From an uncultured Thioclava sp. (GTDB taxonomy: Bacteria; Pseudomonadota; Alphaproteobacteria; Rhodobacterales; Rhodobacteraceae): a stretch of 64,000 nucleotides of DNA. Positions 51,823-64,000 of the stretch are shown one piece after another. Position 1 is the first letter of the stretch. The number at the start of each line of letters is the position of its first letter. The DNA is taken from positions 62,001 to 126,000 of the forward strand of contig NZ_CAJYBT010000003.1 in the NCBI RefSeq assembly GCF_913064665.1, written 5' to 3'. The notes under the pieces were generated by a model. The model was not told the origin of the DNA. It saw only the letters and a program-made list of their open reading frames with translations, and ran no database searches. The position numbers and the translations under genes were made by a program.

Positions 51823-52500
51823 ATGAGCAAAACTCTTACGATCCTTGGCGGCGTTGCCGTTGCAGGCGTTCTTGCAGTGGGTGGCTGGTTTGCCTCTCAG
51901 CATAGCGAAGCGAGCCTGATCACCGCCGCGCAGGCGCAAGAGGCAACTGCCGACAAAACGGTGCAGACCCTGCCCGATGTCAGCCTTGGCCAAGAGAACG
52001 CGCCGGTGACGATCATCGAATATAGCTCGTTCACCTGCCCCCATTGCGCCGATTGGCACACCGAAGAATACCCGACGCTGAAGAAAGACTACATCGACAC
52101 TGGCAAGGTGAAGTTCATTCAGCGCGAAGTGTATTTCGACATGTTCGGGATTTGGGCTGGCTTGATCGCGCAATGTGGCGGTGACCCGAAATATTACGCG
52201 ATTTCGGATATGCTGTTCAACAAGCAGCGCGACTGGATCGGCGATGGCAAGCAGCAGACGATTTCGGACAATCTGCACAAGATCGGGCTGCAGGCCGGGC
52301 TGACCAATGATCAGGTCACCACATGCATGAACGATGAAAAGCGCGCCGAGCAACTGGTCGCGACCTTCCAGAAGAATGCTTCAGCGGACAAGATCGACGC
52401 AACGCCGACCTTCATCATCAACGGCACGAAATATTCCAATATGGTTTGGTCGGATATGAAGAAGATCATCGACGATGATCTGGCCAAAGCCGCACAGTAA
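51823..52500 (+). CDS. DsbA-family periplasmic thiol-disulfide protein
   Basis: 225 aa. Signal/anchor at LTILGGVAVAGVLAVGGWFAS, then a thioredoxin_4 fold with active site SSFTCPHCADWH (CPHC, about residues 71-74) and cis-Pro region IDATPTFIINGTKY. An extra Cys pair (QCGG, TTCMND) occurs in the inserted helical domain. Likely catalyses or repairs disulfides in the periplasm. Co-transcribed with dciA and followed by a strong terminator. Confidence 0.92.
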   Translation: MSKTLTILGGVAVAGVLAVGGWFASQHSEASLITAAQAQEATADKTVQTLPDVSLGQENAPVTIIEYSSFTCPHCADWHTEEYPTLKKDYIDTGKVKFIQREVYFDMFGIWAGLIAQCGGDPKYYAISDMLFNKQRDWIGDGKQQTISDNLHKIGLQAGLTNDQVTTCMNDEKRAEQLVATFQKNASADKIDATPTFIINGTKYSNMVWSDMKKIIDDDLAKAAQ

Positions 52501-52519
52501 GCGCAGGTTGAGTTTATCG

Positions 52520-52547
52520 AAAGGCCGGCCCGATTGGGTCGGCCTTT
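52520..52547. terminator. intrinsic terminator between dsbA-like gene and lpxK
   Basis: AAAGGCCGGCCC (52520-52531) pairs with GGGTCGGCCTTT (52536-52547), 12 bp with one G-T, 4-nt loop and flanking A/T on each side. It separates converging genes ending at 52500 (+) and 52552 (-). Confidence 0.87.
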
Positions 52548-52551
52548 TGCG

Positions 52552-53544
52552 TTACAGTCCAAGCTTGGCGAGCGCTGCATCCAGCGCATCCGCCACCGCG
52601 ATTTCCAGCCGCACCGGTAGCGCGAGAACCTTGGGTCGGAATTCGGCAGGTAGGCGCACGGCGTCTTTCTCGGTGGTCACGAGTTGCGCGCCGAGCAGGT
52701 TGGCCTCGGCCTCGATCCGGGTCAGCAATCGGGGGGTGAAAGGCTGGTGATCCTCCAGCGCTTCGCTGCGCAGCAATTTTGCGCCCAGCGATTGCAGCGT
52801 GGCAAAGAATTTCTCGGGATGGCCAATGCCTGCAAAGGCGAGAACGGGCAAATCCTGCCAATCCATCCCTGTTTGCAGCGGCATCAGCGCGCCCGTCAAA
52901 TGTGGAATTTTCACGCGCGATTGCCAAGCGGCGGCGAAATCATGCTGCGCAGCATCCGGCCCGATCGAGATCAACAGATCAGCCCGCGCCAACCCGGCAT
53001 CCACCGGCTCGCGCAAAGGCCCGGCGGGCAAGCAGCGCCCGTTGCCAAACCCCTTTTGCGCATCGACAACGACGATTGACAGATCCTTGCGCAGCGCTGG
53101 GTTCTGATGGGCGTCATCCAGCACCACCACCTGTGCCCCCGCCGCCACCGCAGCGCGTGCCCCCGCAGCGCGATCCTTGGCAACCCAAGTCGGCGCAAAG
53201 GCTGATAGCAGCAACGGCTCATCCCCGGTTTGATCGGCGCGATGGGTGCGCTCATCGACGCGCACCGGGCCTTGCAAGGTGCCGCCATAACCGCGCGTGA
53301 CGACATGCGCCGTCACCCCGCGCGCCGCGAGACGTTGCACCAACCAGATCACCGTGGGCGTTTTCCCGGTGCCACCTGCGTTGATATTGCCAACCGAGAT
53401 CACCGGCACGTCCAGCGCCGCTCCCGGCTGTCGAACCCGCCGCGCGGTGGCTTGTGCATAAAGCGCGCCCAGAGGCGACAAAAGCCGCGCCGTCAGGCCG
53501 GTCTTTGTGGGCGCATTGAACCAGAACAGCGGCGCGCCCATCAC
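52552..53544 (-). CDS. lpxK: tetraacyldisaccharide 4'-kinase LpxK
   Basis: 330 aa. N-terminal [13 protein letters not shown], the P-loop [20 protein letters not shown] (about 51-70), [46 protein letters not shown] and [11 protein letters not shown] are all LpxK landmarks. Phosphorylates lipid A disaccharide at the 4' position. Overlaps the upstream KdtA-like gene by 4 nt. Confidence 0.95.
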   Translation of the reverse strand: MMGAPLFWFNAPTKTGLTARLLSPLGALYAQATARRVRQPGAALDVPVISVGNINAGGTGKTPTVIWLVQRLAARGVTAHVVTRGYGGTLQGPVRVDERTHRADQTGDEPLLLSAFAPTWVAKDRAAGARAAVAAGAQVVVLDDAHQNPALRKDLSIVVVDAQKGFGNGRCLPAGPLREPVDAGLARADLLISIGPDAAQHDFAAAWQSRVKIPHLTGALMPLQTGMDWQDLPVLAFAGIGHPEKFFATLQSLGAKLLRSEALEDHQPFTPRLLTRIEAEANLLGAQLVTTEKDAVRLPAEFRPKVLALPVRLEIAVADALDAALAKLGL

Positions 53545-54767
53545 CGACCGCCTTTCGTGAGGCGCGCTTCCAGCAACGCGGCGATGCCCCCTGCAACGGT
53601 TTCAACCGCGCCCGCACCCCCCGATGACACGAGCCACGCGTTATGTGCCAGATGCGCTGCGCGATCAGGGGCGATCAGATCGGCCATCGCATCGGGAAAA
53701 TCATCTTCGGTGCGAATTCCACGACAGGCATGTGCCACTTCGAGGCGTAGATATTGCGCGCGGTGGCGTCCCAGATGCGGCCCGTGCAACACCGCTGATC
53801 CCAAAGCGGCGGCTTCGAGGGGCGCGCGCGGGGCATGCCCCAAACCGCTTAGGGTGCCGCCCATATACGAGAGCGGTGCAAGCCGATACCAAAGCCCATA
53901 TTCCTGCGCATCATCGGCCACGAAAATCTCGGTCGTGGCTTGCGGCTCACCCTCAAGCGAACGGCGCGTCACCGACCAGCCCTCATCGCTGAGTTGTTGG
54001 GCCAAGGCCGGGCCATCTTGGTCGCGATCAGGCGCAAGCAACAACAACAAGCGATGCGCGTGACGCATGGCATAGCTATGGGCATTCAAAACGGCGCGAA
54101 GCTCTTCTCCCGGAACGCTCGTCGCCAGCCAGACCGGGCGCGCACCGATCGCATCGGCCATGGAAGCGCGCTCGACCTCCGAGCAGGTCAGCGGTTCGGC
54201 GGGTTCCACCAATGCGCCCTCACTGACCTCGATGCGCTCTGCGGGTATGCGTCGCTCCAGCGCGCGCCGACTGTCGCCATCACGCAGATAAATCCGGCTG
54301 AGGCGGCCTAGCAAAGCCGTGATTTTGTCACCTGACAAAGCTGCCACACCGGTGTCGAATTGCGCATCGGCCAAGGCGATCGGGATGTCGCGCCGAGCGG
54401 CCTCGGTAATCAGGGCCGCGGGCAAGACATTGCCCAAAAGCAAGATCATCTCGGGGCGCCAGGCATCAAGAACCAGCTTCACAGAGGCCGGACGATCTTC
54501 GGGGGCGGGCAGGCACAGTGCGTCTGGGGGCAGCCCCGCATCATCGGGAGGATCGCTTGTCGGGGTCAGCGCAATTTGCAGATCGGGCAGCCGCGCGATC
54601 ACACGGCGCGCAACGAGCGCAGCCCCCGATCCGGCCCCGGTGCTGTCCCAGATCCACAAAAGTGGCCCGTCAGGCGGTGAGTGGGCCGCTGCGTTGCGCG
54701 CACGCGGCCCCGGAGGACGCATCGCAGCGAGGGGGCGCTCGATCCATGACGGAAGGGTGTGGCGCAT
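53541..54767 (-). CDS. KdtA/WaaA-like glycosyltransferase (Kdo transferase family), divergent
   Basis: 408 aa. The GT30-like C-terminal half contains YLGG-type [35 protein letters not shown], and the mid-region shows [11 protein letters not shown] and [12 protein letters not shown], so the family is clear. Oddly, the N-terminal membrane anchor of WaaA is absent and the ASVGE-type motif with the catalytic Glu is replaced by [15 protein letters not shown]. It may be a specialised or inactive Kdo transferase. ATG 54767 is the start; the longer open frame overlaps the DUF4170 gene. Operon DUF4170-kdtA-lpxK. Confidence 0.82.
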   Translation of the reverse strand: MRHTLPSWIERPLAAMRPPGPRARNAAAHSPPDGPLLWIWDSTGAGSGAALVARRVIARLPDLQIALTPTSDPPDDAGLPPDALCLPAPEDRPASVKLVLDAWRPEMILLLGNVLPAALITEAARRDIPIALADAQFDTGVAALSGDKITALLGRLSRIYLRDGDSRRALERRIPAERIEVSEGALVEPAEPLTCSEVERASMADAIGARPVWLATSVPGEELRAVLNAHSYAMRHAHRLLLLLAPDRDQDGPALAQQLSDEGWSVTRRSLEGEPQATTEIFVADDAQEYGLWYRLAPLSYMGGTLSGLGHAPRAPLEAAALGSAVLHGPHLGRHRAQYLRLEVAHACRGIRTEDDFPDAMADLIAPDRAAHLAHNAWLVSSGGAGAVETVAGGIAALLEARLTKGGR

Positions 54768-54789
54768 CCTGCTGCTGGTCCTTATCGGC

Positions 54790-55047
54790 TCAGTTGCCGA
54801 GTTCTTCGGTCGGGGAAACCTCGACCGCTTCGTCGCGCAGACGATGCAGATGCGCAATGAAATAGCGGGTATGCGCGTCATCAACGGTGCTATGCGCGGC
54901 ACCTTTCCAAGCGGCGTAGGCGCTGGCGTAATTGGGGAATATCCCGACAATGTCGATTTTCGAGACATCGGTAAATTCGGTGACACTCGGGTTCACCAGC
55001 TCACCACCGAAGACAAGGTGAAGACGCTGCGGATCGGCTTTGGACAT
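54790..55047 (-). CDS. DUF4170 domain protein
   Basis: 85 aa. RLHLVFGGELVNPSVTEFTDVSKIDIVGIFPNYASAYAAWKGAAHSTVDDAHTRYFIAHLHRL is a single small alpha/beta domain matching DUF4170, which regularly precedes kdtA-lpxK in alphaproteobacteria. Function unknown, presumably linked to lipid A/Kdo. ATG 55047 has AGGAGT just upstream; the longer open frame to 55197 is not family-like. Confidence 0.85.
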   Translation of the reverse strand: MSKADPQRLHLVFGGELVNPSVTEFTDVSKIDIVGIFPNYASAYAAWKGAAHSTVDDAHTRYFIAHLHRLRDEAVEVSPTEELGN

Positions 55048-55135
55048 GCTAACTCCTGTCGGCTTTTGCTGCAGCGCAGAGATTACGCGCTGCCATCGGG
55101 GTTCACAAGGCGCTGGCCCATTGTGCACGAAGCCG

Positions 55136-55957
55136 TTACCGCGCCAATCCCTGATCGGCCAGATACTGTGCGCCTTTGCGCAGCCCCGCCTCGTCATTCA
55201 CCTCCAAGATCAGGCGTGGCATTTTGGGCAGCCGCCTGAGGGCTGCAAATACCGCATGCCACGCGATCGAGCCCTCGCCCGGATGCCAATGGCGGTCCCC
55301 ATACCCGTCGACATCTTGCAAATGCACATGCTGCAACGCAGCCCCCGCCGCATTGACAAAGACATCTACTGGGGGCGCGCCCAAACGCCGATGCATGAAC
55401 TGCGCATGTCCGGTATCCAGTGAGACCTTAACAGTCTTGCTATCAAGCGCCGCGGCCAGATCGACACGCAGGCGCGGTGTCAGATCCTCGACATTCTCGA
55501 TCACCAAAGTCACGCCCAGATCGCGGGCCTGCGCGATCACCGGTGTCAGAATGTAGCGCACGCGTTCAATCTGCATGAAACCTTTCGAGGGATTCGCATC
55601 CAGATCGCTTTCCTTCCACATCGTGTAGGGCGAATGGATCACCATCTGATCGGCCCCAAGCTCGGCGCAGATATCAAGCGTGCGCAGCATCCGCGTGCGG
55701 ATCACCTCGACAATCGCGGGATCGGTGCAATCGATGTTGAAACCCGAAAAGGGCCCGTGCAGCCCCAGCCGCCCACGATAGCCCGTCAGCAATTCTTTGG
55801 CGCGCGCCGCCATCTTCACAAAGTCCGCCTCGGGCGTGTTGGGCCAGCAAAAGCTTTGCAGTTCCAGATCGCGATGATCGGCCAAAATCCAGTCTTGATG
55901 ATGGGCCAGCATATCAAGGCTCAGCGCTGCGCCCAGCAATGGCAGGTCTTTGGTCAT
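55136..55957 (-). CDS. sugar phosphate isomerase/epimerase-like TIM barrel protein
   Basis: 273 aa of the AP-endonuclease-2/xylose isomerase-like superfamily. Strand motifs LHGPFSGFNIDCTDP, DQMVIHSPYTMW, TLVIENVEDLTPR, VKVSLDTGHAQFMH and HVHLQDVDGYGDRHWHPGEGSI place metal-binding His, Glu and Asp residues as in the family. The substrate cannot be told. ATG 55957 after GAGGAGAA is the start. Confidence 0.83.
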   Translation of the reverse strand: MTKDLPLLGAALSLDMLAHHQDWILADHRDLELQSFCWPNTPEADFVKMAARAKELLTGYRGRLGLHGPFSGFNIDCTDPAIVEVIRTRMLRTLDICAELGADQMVIHSPYTMWKESDLDANPSKGFMQIERVRYILTPVIAQARDLGVTLVIENVEDLTPRLRVDLAAALDSKTVKVSLDTGHAQFMHRRLGAPPVDVFVNAAGAALQHVHLQDVDGYGDRHWHPGEGSIAWHAVFAALRRLPKMPRLILEVNDEAGLRKGAQYLADQGLAR

Positions 55958-56036
55958 GGGTATTCTCCTCTTGCGGAGGATGCTTGCGCAAGCATGAGGG
56001 CTTTTCAATCCCGCAAACGCGCTATATCGCACCGTC

Positions 56037-57122
56037 ATGAGACGTACATTGCCCGACATCTACGATGCGAAACTGGCCGAAGGGGCGCTGAACCCCGATC
56101 CGGCCCAACGCGCCGTTCTGCCAATTCTCGAAGATATTCGCACCAAGCTTGAAACGGCTCCAGAGCCACGCAAACGTGGGTTTTTCTCGCGCAAGGCAGC
56201 CCCTGTCGAAGGGGTGCGGGGGCTGTATTTCTGGGGTGGCGTCGGGCGCGGCAAGTCGATGCTGATGGACATGTTCTTCGGGGCGACTGACGTGCCCAAG
56301 CGCCGGGTGCATTTCCATGCTTTCATGCAGGAAATTCAGGGCAAGTTGGAAGATGCGCGCCGCGCGAATACGGTCGATGCGATGCGCCCGGTGGCCGAAG
56401 AGGTGGCCGGGTCGCTACGCCTGCTGTGTTTTGATGAGATGCAGATCACCGATATTGCCGATGCGATGATTGTGGGGCGCTTTTTCGAGGCGCTGTTCGA
56501 GCGCGGCGTAACGATTGTGACCACCTCGAACCGCTTGCCAGAGGACCTGTATAAGAACGGTCTCAACCGCCAGCTTTTCCTGCCCTTCATCGCGCTGATC
56601 CGCGACAAGCTGCAAGTCTATGAGCTGGCATCCGATACCGATTATCGCCAGCATCGCCTGTCAGGGGAAGAGGTCTATTTCCACCCCGTCGGGCGCGAGG
56701 CGCGCGCGCGGATGGATGCGCTTTGGGACGATTTGTCTGGCCATGACCTCACCCACAAGCTGGAACTGACGGTCAAGGGCCGCAACGTCGTGCTGCCCCA
56801 TTTCCATGCCGGTGTAGCGCGGGCGTCTTTCTGGGATCTCTGCGCGGTGGCATTGGGCCCGGCAGATTATCTCGCCATTGCCGATGCCGTGCGGGTACTG
56901 CTGCTGGATGATATCCCGCTGCTTTCGGCATCGAATTTTAACGAGGCAAAGCGGTTCGTGACGCTTATCGACGCTTTGTATGAGGCGAAAGTGCGGCTGA
57001 TCTGTTCGGCGGCGGATGTGCCCGAACGGCTGTATGTCGAGGGCGAAGGCACGTTTGAGTTTGAACGCACCGCCAGCCGCCTGCGCGAGATGCAGGCGGC
57101 CGATTGGGCGCAAGAGGCGTAA
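56037..57122 (+). CDS. zapE: cell division protein ZapE (AFG1-like ATPase)
   Basis: 361 aa. Walker A GLYFWGGVGRGKSMLMDMFF (about 61-80), RRVHFHAFM, Walker B LLCFDEMQITDIADAMIVGRFFEALFERGVTIVTTSNRLPEDLYKNGLNRQLFLPFI with sensor Asn and Arg finger. ZapE associates with FtsZ; its mitochondrial homologue handles misfolded proteins. Stands alone, divergent from the TIM-barrel gene. Confidence 0.95.
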   Translation: MRRTLPDIYDAKLAEGALNPDPAQRAVLPILEDIRTKLETAPEPRKRGFFSRKAAPVEGVRGLYFWGGVGRGKSMLMDMFFGATDVPKRRVHFHAFMQEIQGKLEDARRANTVDAMRPVAEEVAGSLRLLCFDEMQITDIADAMIVGRFFEALFERGVTIVTTSNRLPEDLYKNGLNRQLFLPFIALIRDKLQVYELASDTDYRQHRLSGEEVYFHPVGREARARMDALWDDLSGHDLTHKLELTVKGRNVVLPHFHAGVARASFWDLCAVALGPADYLAIADAVRVLLLDDIPLLSASNFNEAKRFVTLIDALYEAKVRLICSAADVPERLYVEGEGTFEFERTASRLREMQAADWAQEA

Positions 57123-57162
57123 GGGCGCGCGGGTGTCTCGACGCGGCCCTTGATTGCAACTC

Positions 57163-60373
<3,211 letters not shown>

Positions 60374-60412
60374 GTTTTCCCTCCCACAGTGCTTTCTATC
60401 CGTCGGACGCTG

Positions 60413-61372
60413 TCACATTTGGGTCGAAGTGAGAACCACTTCGACCCGCCTGTTTTTCTCACGGCCCTCTTTCGTCAGATTGCTGGCGCGCGGAGCCAGA
60501 TAGCCTGCCCCTTCGGCGCTGATCTGGGCCGGGTTGGCGGCAAAATCGGCAATGAGTTTAGCGCGCACGGCCGTTGCGCGGCGTTTGGACAGCGCGATAT
60601 TGGCCGCCAAGGAACCGACCGCATCGGTATGGCCGACCAGAACCACCTGCGCTTTGGGATGGTCCGACAGATAGCTGGCCAAGTCTTTGAGCGAGGCATA
60701 CTCGCGCGAGCCCAGCGCCACTTCGCCGCTGGCAAAGTCCAAATCATCCAGTGCGACCGAGCCTTGCGATTCCAACTGTGCCGCAAAGACCGATGGTGAG
60801 AGGGCCGTTGCTGCCGCACTGCCGGGAAGTGGTGCGGATTGTTGCGGGATCGCGAGCGGATTGTCGGGCACGATCGGGGTGACGTCTTGCACGCTTATCG
60901 TCGTGATCTGGACAAAGCCCGATTCCGAGCTGCGCGAGACCGTGATCGCCACGTAGTCATTGCCCTTATGTGCCGCGAAATAGCGAAAATCGCCCAGATC
61001 GACATGCATTGCGGGCTCGGGCAGCAAATCAAGCGCGTAGCGAAAATCAAACCCGCCGCAGGCCTCGGTGTCGCATTCATAGAGCATCGTATAGCCCGCC
61101 TGAGCAAGCTGTTCGCGCAGCGTAGCAAGCAATTGCAGCGTGGTATTCTGGTTCGCGCGCAGCCGCCAAGCGGTGTCGCTGCGCGCGCCTTCCAGCGCCA
61201 GCGTCTGCATCGAATCGCCCTTCCACGGCCCCACAGCCAGCGCATAGCTGGTGGCAGGACTTGATTCTTGGTCCGCTTGAATGGCGCCAGCGGGCAGGGT
61301 CAGGTTGAGCGGCTCTGCCAGCGCAGGTGCGCCGCTTAGGACCAACATCAAGACGAAAGCCGCGCCTCTCAT
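60413..61372 (-). CDS. OmpA-family envelope protein
   Basis: 319 aa. Signal peptide MRGAAFVLMLVLSGAPALA, an N-terminal domain of about 150 aa resembling DUF4892 by layout (LLPEPAMHVDLGDFRYFAAHKGNDYVAITVSRS), a linker, and a C-terminal OmpA peptidoglycan-binding domain (about 205-315) with VLVGHTDAVGSLAANIALSKRRATAVRAKL and GAGYLAPRASNLTKEGREKNRRVEVVL. Last of a cinA-GNAT-ompA run with 4-nt overlaps. Confidence 0.88.
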   Translation of the reverse strand: MRGAAFVLMLVLSGAPALAEPLNLTLPAGAIQADQESSPATSYALAVGPWKGDSMQTLALEGARSDTAWRLRANQNTTLQLLATLREQLAQAGYTMLYECDTEACGGFDFRYALDLLPEPAMHVDLGDFRYFAAHKGNDYVAITVSRSSESGFVQITTISVQDVTPIVPDNPLAIPQQSAPLPGSAAATALSPSVFAAQLESQGSVALDDLDFASGEVALGSREYASLKDLASYLSDHPKAQVVLVGHTDAVGSLAANIALSKRRATAVRAKLIADFAANPAQISAEGAGYLAPRASNLTKEGREKNRRVEVVLTSTQM

Positions 61373-62094
61373 TTTCCGCCCTCCCGGCGATAGTGATAGC
61401 CAGCACGTTGCGTCATCCCGAGGCTTTGCGCCAGCGCGTTCGAGGCGTCATTGGCATGGGTGACAAGCATTTCAAACTGGCTGGCCCCCTGCGCCAGCGC
61501 CCAGCGCGCGCCCTCATGCACCATCACGCGCGCCAGCCCGCTGCGCCGAAATTGCGGCGCGACCGCGAGCGCGTGCAACATCGCCGTGCCTTCGTGCATC
61601 GCGACAAAGGCGACCCCGGCGGCGCGATCTTGTTTGCGGCCCAGCACACAGACCTTCGGCCCTGTCACCCGGTCCATGATCGCTTGGCGTTCGGGGCCGA
61701 CCTCCAACTCGCTCCAAAGATCGCGCGCGATTTGCAGCGGCGGCCAATGCGCGAACGCCGTAACAGGGGGCACCTCTCCCTGCATCTGCGCGATCGGGGC
61801 GGACCACAGAAAGACCGGGTCATAGGCAATATATCCCCGAGCCTCGAGCGCGGCATCCAGCGCGCTGTCCTCGGGGCGGATCATGAAGCGTGGGGTCTGG
61901 CCCAAGGCGCGATGCGCGGCCTCGGCAGCGGTTATGTCGGCGTCACCGAACGGAGCAATCAGCGTGGCGCAACTCACCCGTGAGCCGCCGCCTTGCCCCT
62001 CGCGAATCAAGAAGCCGCCCGCAACTTGCGTAGCTGCCGCAGGCCAAGTGGCGTCAATGATGGTGCTTGGGATGGTGCTTGGGTCCTTGCTCAT
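61369..62094 (-). CDS. GNAT-family N-acetyltransferase
   Basis: 241 aa. The C-terminal GNAT fold shows the acetyl-CoA loop VAPQFRRSGLARVMVHEGARWALAQGA and the strand FEMLVTHANDASNALAQSLGMTQRAGYHYRR. The N-terminal half may be a second, degenerate GNAT unit. The acceptor is unknown. Overlaps neighbours on both sides by 4 nt. Confidence 0.85.
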   Translation of the reverse strand: MSKDPSTIPSTIIDATWPAAATQVAGGFLIREGQGGGSRVSCATLIAPFGDADITAAEAAHRALGQTPRFMIRPEDSALDAALEARGYIAYDPVFLWSAPIAQMQGEVPPVTAFAHWPPLQIARDLWSELEVGPERQAIMDRVTGPKVCVLGRKQDRAAGVAFVAMHEGTAMLHALAVAPQFRRSGLARVMVHEGARWALAQGASQFEMLVTHANDASNALAQSLGMTQRAGYHYRREGGK

Positions 62095-62819
62095 TGCCCC
62101 TCCGGAAAGGCTGATTTCAGTGCGCCAAGCCCAGCCTCAACCTGCGCGGGGTCCTGTCCGCGCACCACGAGATTAGTGCCGTAGCGCCCCTCTTGCACAA
62201 AGGGATAGGAACCGAAGGAAAGATCGCCGAACTGTCCCGCAATCGCGCGCAGCTCATCGGCCACTGTCGATTCCGCCTCCATCACCTGCCAGTTGCGCGA
62301 GATCACGGGCGCCCCTCCGGTCAGGCGCGGCAGCAGACCTGTAACCATCGCCTGAAAGATATTGGGCACGCCTGCCATTACATGCACATTGTCACAGGAG
62401 AACCCGGGCGCGACCGAAACCGGGTTGTCGATCAGCGTCGCGCCATCGGGAATGCGCGCCATGCGCAGGCGTGCGGCGGTGAATTCAGTATCGCGCGCGG
62501 CGTAATGCTTGGCCAAGAGCGCACGCGCATCGTCGCGCACATCTATGCCGACGCCCATCGCCTCGGCCACCGCATCGGCGGTGATATCGTCATGCGTTGG
62601 GCCAATGCCGCCACTGGTGAATACATGATCGAACCGCTTTGACAGCGCGCGCACCGCCTCGATGATTCCGGCGTGGTCATCGGGAATGACGCGGATTTCG
62701 CGGCAATCAATACCGTGTTCCACCAGCTTGCTGGCAAGAAAATGGGCATTGCCTTCGCGGGTGCGCCCGGACAAGATTTCGTCTCCGATAATCAAGATTG
62801 CGGCGGTGGGATTGGGCAT
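62091..62819 (-). CDS. CinA-like competence/damage-inducible protein, MoCF domain only
   Basis: 242 aa. Molybdopterin-binding-like domain: AAILIIGDEILSGRTREGNAHFLASKLVEHGIDCREIRVIPDD and FTSGGIGPTHDDITADAVAEA. It lacks the C-terminal nicotinamide-nucleotide deamidase domain of full CinA, as in many alphaproteobacteria. Family COG1058. ATG 62819 follows GGAGG. Divergent from map. Confidence 0.9.
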   Translation of the reverse strand: MPNPTAAILIIGDEILSGRTREGNAHFLASKLVEHGIDCREIRVIPDDHAGIIEAVRALSKRFDHVFTSGGIGPTHDDITADAVAEAMGVGIDVRDDARALLAKHYAARDTEFTAARLRMARIPDGATLIDNPVSVAPGFSCDNVHVMAGVPNIFQAMVTGLLPRLTGGAPVISRNWQVMEAESTVADELRAIAGQFGDLSFGSYPFVQEGRYGTNLVVRGQDPAQVEAGLGALKSAFPEGQ

Positions 62820-62935
62820 GGATTGGCCTCCTTTTGCCTTGGTATAGGGCGCAGCCCCTGCGCGGGAAAGGCCGGGCACTGGCCAAGCGGTGTAATTGTG
62901 ACTATCTAAAGCGCAAAAGCGTTAGGAGTAGAGCC

Positions 62936-63745
62936 TTGGACAATAGCCACGGCCGTGTGACCAAAGACGGCATTCGCATTTACGACCAAAATGATTTCGA
63001 GGGAATGCGTGCCTCGAGCCAGGTCACGGCCCAGATCCTTGACGAGGTCGCCGATCTCGTGAAGCCCGGCGTGTCGACCGGCGAGTTGGATGCGTTTATC
63101 GAAAAACGCGTCGGCGAGATGGGTGCGACCTCGGCCACGATTGGCTATCGCGGCTATCGCCACGCAAGCTGCATCTCGATTAACCACGTCGTTTGTCACG
63201 GCATCCCCAGCGACAAGCGCCTTAAAGACGGTGATATCGTCAATATCGACGTGACTGTGATTTTGAACGGCTGGTTTGGCGACAGCTCGCGGATGTATGT
63301 GGCGGGCACGTTGTCACGCAAGGCCGAACGGCTGATTCAGGTCACTCATGATGCGCTGATGATCGGGATTGAGCAGGTCAAGCCGGGCAACACCTTCGGC
63401 GATATCGGCCATGCGATTCAGAAATTTGTCGAGGGTCACCGGATGTCAGTGGTGCGCGATTTCTGCGGTCACGGCGTGGGCGAAGTATTTCATTCCCCGC
63501 CAAACGTGCTGCATTACGGGCGCGCGGGATCTGGGCCGATGCTGGAAGAGGGCATGATCTTTACGATCGAGCCAATGGTCAATCTGGGTCGCCCTGAAAC
63601 CAAGGTTCTGGCCGATGACTGGACAGCGGTGACGCGGGACAAATCGCTGAGCGCGCAGTTTGAGCATTCGGTGGGCGTCACGGCGGATGGGGTGGATATT
63701 TTCACACTCTCACCGGCAGGGCGTTTCCATCCGACTTGGCGCTAA
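62936..63745 (+). CDS. map: type I methionine aminopeptidase
   Basis: 269 aa. [53 protein letters not shown] carries the first His and both metal Asp residues, and [21 protein letters not shown] and [11 protein letters not shown] the remaining His and Glu ligands. Removes N-terminal Met from nascent proteins. The start is TTG 62936, giving the family N-terminus [16 protein letters not shown], with TAGGAG upstream; longer in-frame extension is non-homologous. Confidence 0.95.
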   Translation: MDNSHGRVTKDGIRIYDQNDFEGMRASSQVTAQILDEVADLVKPGVSTGELDAFIEKRVGEMGATSATIGYRGYRHASCISINHVVCHGIPSDKRLKDGDIVNIDVTVILNGWFGDSSRMYVAGTLSRKAERLIQVTHDALMIGIEQVKPGNTFGDIGHAIQKFVEGHRMSVVRDFCGHGVGEVFHSPPNVLHYGRAGSGPMLEEGMIFTIEPMVNLGRPETKVLADDWTAVTRDKSLSAQFEHSVGVTADGVDIFTLSPAGRFHPTWR

Positions 63746-63812
63746 GCTACGCGGCCACTGGACCTGCGCCAATACCCGCATTAGGTCAGTAACCAGACCG
63801 AAGGAGAGCGCG

Positions 63813-64000
63813 ATGAAACCTTCCCTGACCCTTTATCTGGCGGCCCCGCGCGGGTTTTGCGCGGGCGTGGACCGGGCGATCAAGATCGTCGAGATGGCGC
63901 TCGAAAAATGGGGCGCGCCGGTCTATGTGCGCCATGAGATCGTGCATAACAAATATGTCGTTGATACGTTGCGCAACAAAGGCGCGGTGTTTGTCGAAGA
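63813..64000 (+). CDS. ispH: 4-hydroxy-3-methylbut-2-enyl diphosphate reductase, 3'-truncated by window
   Basis: The first 62 codons are visible. [20 protein letters not shown] carries the first 4Fe-4S Cys, followed by [25 protein letters not shown] with the substrate-binding His. IspH makes IPP and DMAPP in the last MEP-pathway step, fitting idi at 4.1 kb. Start ATG 63813 with AAGGAGAG upstream. Confidence 0.95.
   Translation, partial: MKPSLTLYLAAPRGFCAGVDRAIKIVEMALEKWGAPVYVRHEIVHNKYVVDTLRNKGAVFVE

Overview
The window is a chromosomal segment of an alphaproteobacterium. Gene content and order point to Rhodobacterales (Rhodobacteraceae/Roseobacter group): Smr-MltA-Tim44 facing FxsA-SecB, a PhyR/NepR/EcfG general stress response locus, a flagellar cluster with DUF6468 and MotE-like proteins, DciA-DsbA, and an LpxK-KdtA-DUF4170 block. 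The sequence is GC-rich and densely coding, with many 1-4 nt gene overlaps. No species call is made. The first gene (alpha/beta hydrolase) and the last (ispH) are cut by the window edges.

Layout. 1-12 kb is envelope and housekeeping: Smr, MltA, Tim44-like, FxsA, SecB, IPP isomerase, TamA-TamB, a BrkB/YihY membrane protein and an aldo/keto reductase. 12-21 kb is a general stress response island: phyR diverges from nepR-ecfG-histidine kinase (plus a phospholipase D-like gene), followed by an AI-2E-type transporter/csbD pair and a holin-X+DUF3618/DUF1328 pair. All three divergent intergenic regions carry GGAAC-N16/17-CGTT promoters on both strands, so the master regulators and much of their likely output sit together. 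An eighth-kind outlier of the same motif lies upstream of tamA. 21-23 kb holds mtaB, dapF and tRNA-Lys(TTT).

23.15-25.39 kb is a decayed 2.2-kb integrated element. It lies between the intact tRNA-Lys and a mutated 42-nt copy of the tRNA 3' end, and contains an IS481-type transposase relic and frameshifted gene fragments; no integrase remains. 25.4-44.7 kb is a flagellar cluster in four blocks: fliP-fliN-fliH-fliF (-); fliL-DUF6468-motE-motA-hypothetical-SLT-flhA-fliR-flhB-FliJ-like (+); second fliL-flgH-flgA-flgG-flgF-fliQ-fliE-flgC-flgB (-); fliI (+). It is complete for the export gate and proximal rod, but fliG, fliM, motB, hook and filament genes are not in the window.

44.7-64 kb is mixed metabolism: TauE/SafE permease, CPBP protease, accD-folC, an AlkB-type alkane monooxygenase, mutY, dciA, a DsbA-like thiol protein, lpxK, a divergent KdtA-like glycosyltransferase, DUF4170, a sugar-phosphate isomerase-like TIM barrel, zapE, a 2,4-dienoyl-CoA-reductase-like flavoenzyme divergent from a LysR regulator (with a perfect 20-bp palindrome between them), an OmpA-family protein, a GNAT acetyltransferase, a CinA-like protein, methionine aminopeptidase and the start of ispH. 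The most unusual items are the interleaved bidirectional EcfG promoter, the tRNA-Lys relic element, the KdtA-like protein that appears to lack the usual catalytic Glu motif, and a 779-aa exported protein of unknown function in the flagellar operon.
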